Origin: Siphlonurus alternatus
Lineage: Eukaryota; Arthropoda; Insecta; Ephemeroptera; Siphlonuridae
Reading direction: 5' to 3'
NCBI GenBank assembly: GCA_949825025.1
Contig: OX463786.1
Location: forward strand, 14,283,309-14,347,308
Length of the DNA stretch: 64,000 bases
Positions 35,835 through 48,100 of the stretch are shown in pieces (within the stretch, counting starts at the first letter, position 1; each line of letters starts with the position of its first letter). The notes under the pieces were generated by a model. It searched no databases, was not told the DNA's origin, and saw nothing but the letters and a program-made list of their open reading frames with translations. A program made the translations under genes and the position numbers.

Positions 35835-36505
35835 AATTAATTATGGCTAGCGTCCCAGTGCTATATTTAAATGGTAAATGCGCTGCCATTGGAAAAATGT
35901 GAATTGCATTAATTTGAACTGAAAGTTCACCAAGACTTGAGCGTAATTTAAATAATCAATTTTCAGGATTTTAATTTAAATAATTATATTGCACTTTTTT
36001 CTCATGATAAATTAAGGAATATTTTATAAAATCTAATTATTTTGTATAAACCTCAAATATTCTTTATATTATATAATACGTGCTATAAATATTTTAGTGA
36101 AACATATTGCATAAATACAGTGAATTATTATACTTACTAAATAGTACTATTATATATTTAATAAATAAAATATAATATATGCGTATATTGCTTTATAGAG
36201 AGCTTTATATTATTAAATTGAATATGTTCAGAAAAACTCTAATTAACGAAAAATAAAAAGTATTAATTTCGTAAAAATATCATTTCATAATGAAAAACTT
36301 CGTAAAATTTTAATTAATTTTAATGACTACGTGATACATAACAAAGATTTAAAAGAACTTTTAAAAAAATGAAAGATTACTATAATTAAAGAACGGAATT
36401 AAAGTCTAAACGCTCACATCTCGCTGTTTAAAAACATGGAATATAAATCACAAAGTAGCTGGGATAGTTTCCCTTTGTTGTCGCTTGGAGTCGCTGCTGT
36501 TTGCA
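35835..36505 (-). other. KChIP 3' UTR and flank
   Basis: AT-rich DNA after the KChIP stop codon. No clear polyadenylation signal could be chosen. Confidence 0.45.
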
Positions 36506-36616
36506 TCACAATACGGTGTCCAGCATTTCCAGCGAGATCAGTATGTTCGCGTCTCTGGAGACCCACTCAACCAGCTCGTCAATGGTCACCACTCCATCTT
36601 TGTTAGTGTCGATTTG
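36506..36616 (-). CDS. KChIP terminal exon, EF-hand 4
   Basis: The acceptor is TTTTTACAG. Encodes QIDTNKDGVVTIDELVEW then a helix ending MLDTVL, with stop TGA at 36506-36508. The EF4 loop has all the usual oxygen ligands. Confidence 0.95.
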   Translation of the reverse strand, partial: QIDTNKDGVVTIDELVEWVSRDANILISLEMLDTVL

Positions 36617-39600
36617 CTGTAAAAATAGGACACAATAAGTTACTTTGAAATTTGGATAATAAATTTCCAAAGGAACCATTTAAAAAATCGTCATAACTCA
36701 AAATTCATAATTGCTAGTCTATGGTCATCACTCTCCGTCTTTGTTAGTGTCGATTTGCTGTAAAAATAGGACACAATAAGTTACTTTGAAATTTGGTCAT
36801 AAATTTCCAAAGGAACCATTTCAAAAATCGTCATAGCTCAAAATTCATAGCTAGTCTGTCTCCCACCCTTCATCGTGGTAATTTATTTATTTATTTATTA
36901 TTTTTTTTTTACAAGGATACACCCCTAAGAGCTCACAGCTCGCTGCGGGGTAATGGGTAGGGATAAGGTAGGGAACGGATGATGGCCACGGCCTGTTACG
37001 CGTCCCAGCATTCGCTGGGTGAGATTGAGGGAACCGTGGAAAACCTCAGTCAGGACGGACACCTCTACTTTTTCTCAATGGACCAATTCTAGTCCTAAAT
37101 CGAGTATACTAAATATTTCAATGCTAAAATTTCTAGTTCTAGTTTGGTAAATTATTATAATTATATACTAGCAAATAATGTTAAAATAAATTTTGAAAAA
37201 ATAAAAATGATATATAAATAATAGACAATAGAGATGTAAATAAATGCAAAATATATTTAAATTACAACGTAAATTGTGTACCTCAAAGAAGAACGTACTA
37301 CTAAATATGTTTAAATAAACAAATTAAAATAAATTTAAATAAACAAAACCAAATTAACCATAAACCTTTAAATGTAAATATTACTTTGTAATGCAAAATG
37401 TCGTTTTAATTTTCATCATGTCATGTTAAAACTTTGTAAAACAGCTTCAATGTAAATTTTATAATTACCATTACAAAGCTCAAGTGAAGTACACATGAAA
37501 AAAACAATGCATACACCTTAACCCAAGTTAACATAAACTTTTATTTCTTAACACCTTTCTCTTATATTTGACCTCTGATGCAGTTTTTTAGATGAGAAAA
37601 AAGAAAAATACTTGGGTGGTGCTAAAATGTTATTAAATTATCAAATAATAATAATGTATAATTTATTGAGCAGAAAGAGACAAAATACATATACCATTAT
37701 AGGCAAGGAGACTGCTAAAGAGGCTGCAGAAAAAGGCAATACCCTTGTAAAGTTCTACATCCTAAAATAGATACGAGTAAGGAGGCAACTAAATAAGTTA
37801 TTTAAAAACTCCCTAAGTGAACATTCAAAATTATAATTCACGCAATTCTTTCTTAAATGAACTAGTACGTAAAGATTTCAAACCACAATTTAAAAAATAA
37901 ACTTGAAAGATGTGAAAGTATTAAATTGGTACATGCGATACACAATCACGAATTATTTTGTTTTTGTTGTTATATTATTGGTATAAACACAAGGTAGAGA
38001 TAACGTCGAACAGCTGTTCGACGTAATCCCCTTTGATTAACATGTAAATCTTAGCAAATTGACAAAAATTCTGAAATGTTTTTGAGAGGCAGATATTAGT
38101 GCCTAAAAGCCATAGCAAAAGTTCCAAAAACATTTAACGAGCCGAGTTTTTTAAATTAATTTTTTTAGTTTGGCTCTCCATGGGAAAGCCCAATGCTGAA
38201 AAATAAAAAAATTAAGTAAAAAAAATCGTCTCGTTAAATCGTTTTGAAATTTTTTCTATGGCTTTTAGGCACTAATATCTGCCTCTCAAAAAAAATTCAG
38301 AATTTTTGTCAATTTGCTAAGGTTTACATGTTAATCAAAGGGCATTACGTCGATCAGCTGTTCGGCGTTATCTCTAATAATTATATTCAACAATTAAGTA
38401 AAAAATATAATTAATCATAATTTATTAATTTAAAATTTAAATAATGTTAAAATTATTTAATATTTTAATTTAGTATTGAAATATTTTAGTATAAATTTTA
38501 TTTACTATTATACTTCTCGTTTTGCAATTTTAATGTGTGAAAGGATGGGGTTTAGGATATAATTTAATATTAAGAAACAAAAATTATAAAAGAGAACAAT
38601 TTTAACATTATCATGACATTTTGACCATTAATTTTACAGGTGTCCCTCAACACGTACCTGGAAGATCTTCTCGACGTGTTCTTTGGCCGTGGTGGTCTCT
38701 ACCTGCGGGGTCGTTGACCTTCCCAACATGTCGTAGATGGAGTTGACCACGTCCAGCATCTCCGCCTGCGTGATCAGACCGTCCCCGTTCAGGTCGTACA
38801 GTCCGAAGATCCACTGCAGCTTTTCCTGGACACTCCCTCGGGACACCTTGGACAGGATACCCAGGAAGTCCTGAAACATTACGTGAATAACATTGAGCTA
38901 ATGACGTCATGATAATCAGGCTCGGACTGGCCATAAGGCTAAACAAAACATGTATCCCACCCAGGGGTAAATTGTTGTGTTTTTCTACTATGTAGTTCCC
39001 CTGGCGTTGGACCATTGCACTTCCGATTCATTGATAAAAGCTGTGTCGTCCATTCTGACTGAGGTTTCTACGTTTCCCTCAGTCGCAGGTAAATACCGGG
39101 ATGGATTGCAAGGCCGTGGCCGCTCTCGTTCTCGATGAGTACGCGAAACGCTCAAGTTAGAGTTTCGGAAGGTTAAGGGTTTCAAACTTATATAGTGAGT
39201 ATAATTATAGCAATTAATTATTAGAAACACCCAATTGTAGTTTGGTAAAAAAAAATTATAATAAAAATAGCATTGTTCGACAGTCGAATCCCCCTCTATA
39301 ATCTATAATACACCTCTGTTTCTACAACCTCCTTGGCTCGGGTGCCTATACAGGTGCTCAATCAGAAAATTATATTTAATTGTTCGATAGTCCCCCCTCT
39401 ATAATACACCTATGTTTCTACAACCTCCTTGGCTCGGGTGCCTATATACAGGTGCTCAATTAAAAAATTATATTTAATTGTTCGACAGTCCCTCTCTATA
39501 ATGCACCTCTGTTTCTACCAAATCTACAACCTCCTTGGCTCGGGTGTCTACAGGTGCTCAATCAGCTGATCGCGGTAACGATTTATGACGTCACAGGACT

Positions 39601-42045
39601 TGTTGCTGCTCTATTTATAGCTCGAGCTGCGTCGTCTCCGGCCAAAATCCCTTGCTACCATTTGCATTAGGGGCTATTTTAATATGTAAATAGTACGTGT
39701 ATATCGACTTTACAGGATATATTAAATTTGATCGTATAAATTACTATATTTTATTACTAATACTATATCTTAACTTCAACCCAATATTTCTCGTGTAAAT
39801 TGATTTGTTTTAATAATTTTGTAATAACGTCATTAATTAGTCGGATGATGATACAATGAGAAAGCTTGCACTCAACAAATTTCATATTTAATTTAATTAA
39901 ATACGACTAGGACCTCAGTCGATAAAGTTTTTGGACTCTTTGTCAGTGTCACATACAAATTTAACCTCACGCTGTTATCACATTATAAAGCTTTATGAAA
40001 TTTTGATTATTTTATATTTGGATAAAGGACCTCAATCTATGTTTTATATTTGAATCATCACTCTCAAAACATTTCTGCAAAACGCTATGACGTCATAGTC
40101 GCGAAAATTTTTAACACGCAAGCATAGGGAAATGTGTTGCATGACTATGACGTCACAACTTTTTACCCCTCCATGGATTCAAAAATACCTGGAAAAAATT
40201 GACAATACATAATACGAAGTTCTCAATCCAAAGATGCAATAAAAATATTTATGAATATTTGCAAATAAATTAAAAATATGATATTTTTATCCCGTCTTTT
40301 ATCGTCATAAGGTCCGTTATGCACCCTACTGTATTAGGAGGTACCCTGGAAGGATGGGGAGTTGAACTTAACCCTAGTGTCAACTTACCTCAAAACTGAT
40401 CTTGCCATTCTGGTTGTTATGTTTGATCGTATTGAAGACATAATGGGCGTACTGGTTTGCATCTGAAACACAACAATACATTGGTGTTGTAGTAATATAT
40501 TTAACAATGTAAAAATAACAAATTTATTGATTTTTACAAAAAAAAAATCAGAGGTCACAAATACTAATCCTAGTTGAAAAATTACGTCTTCAACTCTTCC
40601 ATTACACCTCTGGACACAATGTCTTATGCATTGCTGGATATTCTTGCTTTGCTTGTAGGCGACTGTAAGCTTTTTATCACGCAGAGGCATAGGCAAGGTT
40701 AATCAAAACTTTTGATACAGTTAAGCTGGGTGCTCTTAATATATTTCCCAAAATTGCTTAACTATTGGAGACGCAGCTATTAAAAGTAAGGGAGAAGTAA
40801 AGTTCTTGCGGTCCATGCAGAGGTATACATTAAAAAACAATCTATTATCCAAAAGCGATTACTATGGTTGCAAAAGATTATTATGAAGTCATTTATATTT
40901 TTTGAGTCCATTTGAAACAGACATCAACTTTATATAACGTTATAAAAAATTCACAACACGGACAAATTCTGCTGCTTCATCCGTACAATCACTCACTGTA
41001 ACCCCGCCTTTTTTCTTGTATCAACATAAAAAATTGCTACTGCCACCCTGACATTTTAACTCATCTTTCTGACAGTGAAAAATGAGATTTTTATTAGCCA
41101 CTTTGAAAAAAATATATATAACGTTTTTTATAATCTTGACCAAAAAAATATTGAATAAAAGCCAATAAATATATTTTATAATAGTATAGAACATTATGGG
41201 GCACTTAATATTTTATTGCTTTCCTCATTCAAAATTGGAAAGTCTTGAGTTTGATCCTATAAGCAAAGCTAAGCTTATTTTATCTAAATTGCGATAACTA
41301 TGTCAGAAGTAACCACGTGCATTCGGGAGATGATTGATATCAATAATATGAATTAATTAAATAATGACCATTCTGAATGAGGTTTCCGTAGTTCCCTCAG
41401 TCAGAACTAAATGAATACTTGGATGGATTGTTAGGTCATGGTCGCCTCGGTTTGGAAGAGACACAAAATTCTAAGCATTGCCATATGTTGGGTCCACGAA
41501 GAAATGGGAAGTTAAATTTAGTCAATTTTTTTTTTTTTTTTTTTTTTTACCAGTACCCAACACAACAGCGTGCAATGGAGTATCGACCTCAATATTTTTA
41601 TTGCAGAAATGGATAGAGCGTGAAAAGTTATGCTACCCTGATTTTTTTTTTTCAGATTTTTTAGAGCCTATAAAAAATAAAAAATTATAGAAAGTCCTTT
41701 TTATGACGTCACGAGGCGGCAAGCCCTATCCTTTTCGGCGTACTTCACAAAATGAAATCTCCATGATTTTTTAAAAATAGTTCCTAGGCTTTAAAAAATC
41801 TGTAAAAAAAATCAGGGTAGCATAACTCTGAACGCTCTATCCATTTCTGCAATAAAAAAAAATGACGACGATATTCTGTTGAAAAAAAAAACAAAGTAAT
41901 GATTTATGTGTTAAATGTCATAATAGTAAACTTTTTTTAATCAAAAAGTGTTTTTTTTTGGAGTTTAAAACTCTCCCTCTGTCTAATTTTGTATACAAAT
42001 AGGCAAATTAATTTTTCATAATCGAGTATTTAAAATATTTCAATG

Positions 42046-42125
<80 letters not shown>

Positions 42126-45100
42126 ATTTTCTACCAAGTCTTAGGTCTAGCCCGTCTAGCTCCAGTGCACTTGTCTCATTTCTTTATAATTCTCTTTATT
42201 CTTTATATGTATATAAACATACGAATTCTTTTATGTGGTCTTGTTGCAAACTCATTTTTCTTCCATTTTCTTTGTGAAATATTCAGCAGCACTTCAGGAA
42301 GACTGGCAGGTAATTTTTACCTTTAAGCAAAAATCTTCTAACATTTTTTAAATTCCCTCTCATTCCTTTTTTTTTTTTTTTTTTTTTTCATTATTTTCTT
42401 TGAACTCATTAAATTTGCATGTACTCTTGCCTGCATTCTTTTCCATATTGACATTTAAATCTAATTTAAAATGCAGATTTAGATCTTATAAGAAAGTATA
42501 GAGTAAAAAATATTTTAGTTATATAATAAATTTACATATTTCTTAATATAAAATTTTGCTTATAGGCAGAGTTCACGAACAGGCCTCATTATATTGCGTC
42601 TACTGATGAAAGAAATTTTCTGATGGCAAGAGCGGCTGTAATATTTGAAACACGTAGATGAACAGGAAGGTCGGGACAGATGACCGGAGGTCAATGACCT
42701 TGGTAACCTCTGGTAGTACTTCAATTAAAGCCGATATTCCATTGCATATCCAAACGTGACATAGAAAATATATATATATTTTTATTTAATATGACGTTTT
42801 TATGTTAGTTGATGTAATATTTATAATCATTAGTTTTTTATTTATATTTTTTTATATTAATTACATTAAATTAATGCTATAATGTTACAAGTAACAGAAA
42901 CACATGTTATTGGAAGATAATTATGAAATGAAAACATGCAATTGTCTAGTAAAAACTTGAAAACAAATAATATAAAACGTATACCATTTAATTATCTATC
43001 AGAGTTATGATAGTCAAAGCCTTGATATAATAGGTTTACTAATACTACTAATAAATTATTATTATTTAATTAATAATTATTTTACTAATAAATAATTTCA
43101 TTTAATTATAAGTTAAATTTTAAAATAAAAAAAAATCTTCAAATAAAAATATTACGACAGCACTTTTATTAAAATCACAGTACAGAGAAGATATAGTAGA
43201 GAAAGTCGTATGTTAGAATCGAAGTCGAAAACTGGTAGCGTCAACGGCATGTTTGTCCGCCGCAATGTTAAAATCATAGGAAAGGGGCACGACCAAATGG
43301 GGCATCCTGCAATGTTATGGTACAGGAGAATCAATTATAATCTGCTCTAACTCGGAAATTATTAAAGCTAGCACAGTGAAACTTTCACTAAAATATTAGG
43401 AAAAAAATCTAGTATTTTTTACAAAAAAGAAGTAAGCTCTTAACCCAATATTCAAAAAGTGTCAAAAATTGACTTCAGCTCCCCCGTAGCGCAGGTATAG
43501 GAGTATAGGAGTTTGGCTACTATCTTTCCTGTACTGTGATTAAAATATTAAAATAAAATTTTAATTTTTATTTGTTTGTGTTACGTTTGGATCAGCAATA
43601 GGATGTCGGCATTGATGTACTGCCAGAAGTCACTGAGGTCACCGAGCCCTCCGGTCATGAGGTCTGACCTTTCAGGTCATTAACGTGTGTCAAATTTTGA
43701 GCCAATTTCTTTCATCAATAGACGCAATACATGCTTCGATGTTCCTTTGATTTCCATTCGTTATCCCTGCCTTGCGCAGTGATCTCTGTGTGATTCTAAT
43801 CACGAGTATATAAGGCAAACACAGAGCTCACAAATTACAATCACTCGCCAGTATCATTGTGTGAGTTAATATATAGAGTTTACTTTATTTATTTCTGTAC
43901 CATCAATTTTGTGCTGCAAGTCGTTTCTCTAAAATTCACCGAGTCAACTTTACGAACATTATACTCGACTTCTCAGTTTGTCTACTTCTACAGAATAGTG
44001 CATTATTATAAACACAACTACTAATTTTCTCTACCTGTGTCAACCTTACATCATTGCTTGCGTGCAGTTTAATTTTAACCTATTCTCAAAATCGAATCAA
44101 GAAGAATCAAACTTACTGTTATAATTATAAAATGAAGTCGATGATATGTTATAGCTTGATCTTACTTCTTCTATTTGGCGTGTGTTTGTGTGCATATAAA
44201 TCCCCAATAACACTATTCTCTAGGACTGGTTACACTAAGTCGCGGTGTCATGCATCGTGTGCTAATGGATGTGGTGGACATGGATATGATGAATATGACT
44301 GCTATACTTCAGGAGCATCATTCGTCGTGGTTTGGCATTGTCGTTGTTATGATCTTCCGGGTCCAAAACAGTGTCAAGAAAGAGAGATTCATGGCCATAA
44401 GTACTGTATTAACTAATGCCTCATTACTCAAGTTAACGATTATTGTTAGTTATTTCAAATTCAAAAGATTTTTACATAGCCCACGATCAACCCAAAAACT
44501 AAAATATAATAAGAATGATCAAAAACGTAATTGATTATGATTTTAAAAAAAAATCAATCAGGTTATAGTTTTCTCACAATAGCTCTATTTTCGGTTTCCG
44601 TTCATAAACTTATAACTTCTACATCACAGTTTTTACAAAAATTATAAAATTATCAGACAGATCAGGCGCGGATCCAGGGAGGGGGGCTGCAGCCCCCCCC
44701 CCCCCCGAAATTTTGGGTTTAACATGGGAGGGAAATATAGGCATTTCCCCCACTTCCAATTTTTTTTTTAACATTGGCCTTATGGAGGCAGCCCCCCCGG
44801 AAATTTTTTTCTGGTCCGCGCCTGAAACAGATCCACTTCAAAATTTGTATGTTACCCATTATTGTGGTTGCATTCAAGGGGGCCGATTCCGAGATCTCAA
44901 TCAATTGAGATTCATCCTTAAATATATAATATTATTTTTCAATTGAAGATGATAAAAAAAACTCCACCTACTCTCCGAAATATTGCCGTATGAAAAAAAA
45001 CAAGTGATTTGACTTTAATATAAAAGTTGGCTTCACTCTCTAATCCGTGTGCCTTGATGATGGTTTTCTGTGGTTGCCCATCGTCACAAACAGGTGAATA

Positions 45101-48100
45101 CCGGGGCAGTTCCTAACACAAGTCCATGCTGCCTCCTTACCTATCCTTAATAGCTATATAATTGTAATCTTGCCACCTTATTACCTAAGAAAATAAAAAT
45201 GTGAATTTTAATAATTACATGGAAAATGTTAAGAAAATTTCTTTTTAATATTTGTTATAATTTCTGTCAGTAAGATTTGTTTGTTTCTGCCGTTATGACA
45301 TGTTATCCATGAATTAAGCTTTTTTTATTTATTTATTTTTTGTTATTAATATGTATTAATTATGCATAAATGTATTTGGAATCGTGGATGAATAAAAAGA
45401 AAAAACAACTGTATCCATTTTTTGTACATTTTTTTTTACATAATCATGTACCAATGTTTTTTTTTCTTTATTTTTACTTCGGTTTCATATGTAGGAGCAG
45501 GAGAAATCCTTCAGAGATATATTAATTTCAATATTTTAAGGTCATTTAGTTGGTGTTAGTTCTACTTTAAGATCTGTTAGTGTGCTCGTAACTCTAAGTA
45601 TAATATTAAATTATATACCTGATTTATATTGGTTTGGTTAGCAGCCTAAATAAATTTTAATTTAAAGCAGTAACTAACGTAATTTAATTATCCATCTTTG
45701 CATTATATCAACTCGGATTCGCATGTCTGATCGGTTCGCATTTAATTTTATTATACAGCACTATTGTTCTATGTAGAATATTGAAATAAAAATATCTCCA
45801 TTTATTTAAAAGTATTTATTAATAAATTATTAACGTCTTCTATAATTAAATGGCTTTCTTTAATTTATACATCAATAAATAAAAATTATTTTTTTATAAC
45901 TTTAAATAAATTAAATGTTTTTTACATTATTTTTTTTTAAAAAAATGAACTTGCACATTTTTTATTCCTACAGTAGTATACAAAAGTTTTTAATAATTTT
46001 TTTTATGCACAGGACAACACTGCCAAGTTAATTGAATTGGAATAGAGTATTGACCTCAAATTTTTTTTATTGCAGAAATGGATAGAGCGTGCAAAGTTAT
46101 GCTACCCTGATTTTTTCCAGATTTTTTAGAGCCCGGGAACTATTTTTAAAAAATTATTGAAAGTTCTTTTTGTGACGTCACGAGACGCCGCTCCTTAACA
46201 AAAAGATAGGACTTGCCGCCGCGTGACGTCACAAAAAGGACTTCCAATAATTTTTTAAAAATAGTTCCCGGACTCAAAAAAATCTAAAAAAAATCAGGGT
46301 AGCATAACTTTTAGCATAATCAGGGTAATTTTTCAACCTCTATCCATTTCTGCAATAAAAAAATTTGAGGTCAATACTCCATTGTTTAATTAATAATTAA
46401 TTTATTACACAGAAGTAAAATAATAATATAAATGACGAGTGAGATAATATTTGAATAATTAATTTAGATAATAGCTCTCTCCGCAAATGTATAATCGATT
46501 CATGAAGATATGATAATATGCATAATACAGGTAATATAATCATTATATGAGATCGAATCAAATAATCGATTATCTGATTATGTATTTAAGAATTAACAGG
46601 CAATAAAAATTGACGACACTTCAAAAGGGATGTAAAATTGTAGTATAATAATTAAATTTTAATTTCCAATTAATTTCTATTACTATATATTAATAATTAT
46701 AAAACTCAAAATTTTGAATTCTTTCTTCGAATGGAAATAAATTTTAAAAAATTTGAGAATATTCTGAATTTTCATCACGTATTATGGTTTGGCCGAATTT
46801 AAGTGGAGGTTTTCTCACAACTCTATTTCCGATTTTCGTTTATAAGGCCCCATGTTAAACTTTTACAGCAGTTTTCACCAAAGTCTTATTATACTTGCAA
46901 TGTTTATAACAATGGTTGTTTATAAAAAAATGTATTTTACAACCATTGCGAGTAGAAGACTTTAAAATTTGTATACATTAACACATTGATGGCAAGTTCA
47001 AAGTTCCCTGTAAGTCTTGTTGCATTTAAAGGGACATCTGAATCAACTAAACAATAAGATTCATCCTTAATCGATATATCTGCATCTAGCGTATAGGAAG
47101 AAGGGGTAACTTTCGTTACATCCGGAGGTGTACGTAGCCCGCAGTGTCTCGCGGAGCAGTGAGGTGGAAAAACCGATCTGGCTGATTAATGACTTTACTG
47201 GAGGTTCGCGGGGTCCAAGGAAGGTGAGAAAGACAGGTAGTGCAGAGACATATAGTGAGTGAATCGACAACTGTGGGGAACAAAATACAAAGATGTGCAT
47301 TTTTAGAATGCAAGCATTTGAAAAGAGTGTTAAGGTAGAGATAACACCGATCAGCTGTTCGACGTACTACCTTTTGATTAACATGTAAACCTTAGCAAAT
47401 TCACAAAAATCCTGTTTTTTTTTTTAGACATATTATAATAGTGCCCAAAAGCCGTAAAACAAGTTTCAAAATAATTTAACGAGCCGATTTTTTCTTAATC
47501 AATTTTTTAGTTTGTCTCTCCATGGGAAAGCCCTATGCTGAAATTAAAAAAATTAATAAAAAAAATCGGCTTGTTAAATTGTTTTGAATTTTTTTCTAAG
47601 GCTTTAAGGCCTCTCCAAAAAATTTCACAATTTTCGTGAATTTGCTAAGGTTTACATGTTAATCAAAGGAGAGTACGTCGAACAGCTTATCAGCGTTATC
47701 TCTACCTTAATGATATATCAAACTAGAAAAGTCTTTTTGGGTTGTCTAAAGGGCGAGATTCACGATGGAGTTACTAAGAAAGTTGGAGAGTTCGCTCACT
47801 AACCGTGTACTGTTTAGTGTCATTGAGTTCGGTTATTATAAATTGTGAGAAAAATTCCTTCGTTAATTACAGGTCAGTAGGTGGTACATGTTACAATTAA
47901 AAAACAATTTTCAAATTTAATGTTTGTAAAATACAATTAAAAAAGTTAAATTAATAAAATATTTTTTTAACTGTTCAATACAGTTATTACAGTTACAATT
48001 AAAAAAATAATTATGTTCAAAACCTTTGAATTATTAAAATTAAATATGTATTTAAATTTATTATCTCCCACGCTTACAATTGAAAATCCAGTCTCTTATT

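Noticed and set aside
38647..39230. Additional minus-strand ORFs around KChIP EF3
   Set aside because: An alternate frame of the EF3 exon and translation of a SINE fragment.
39270..39570. CRISPR-like array
   Set aside because: Three long direct tandem units without spacers in a eukaryotic intron; an ordinary tandem duplication.
42588..43731. Possible coding exon in the inverted-repeat arm (minus strand DLSDFWQYINADILLLIQT)
   Set aside because: The other arm does not preserve the frame and no splice sites fit; more likely chance in a repeat.
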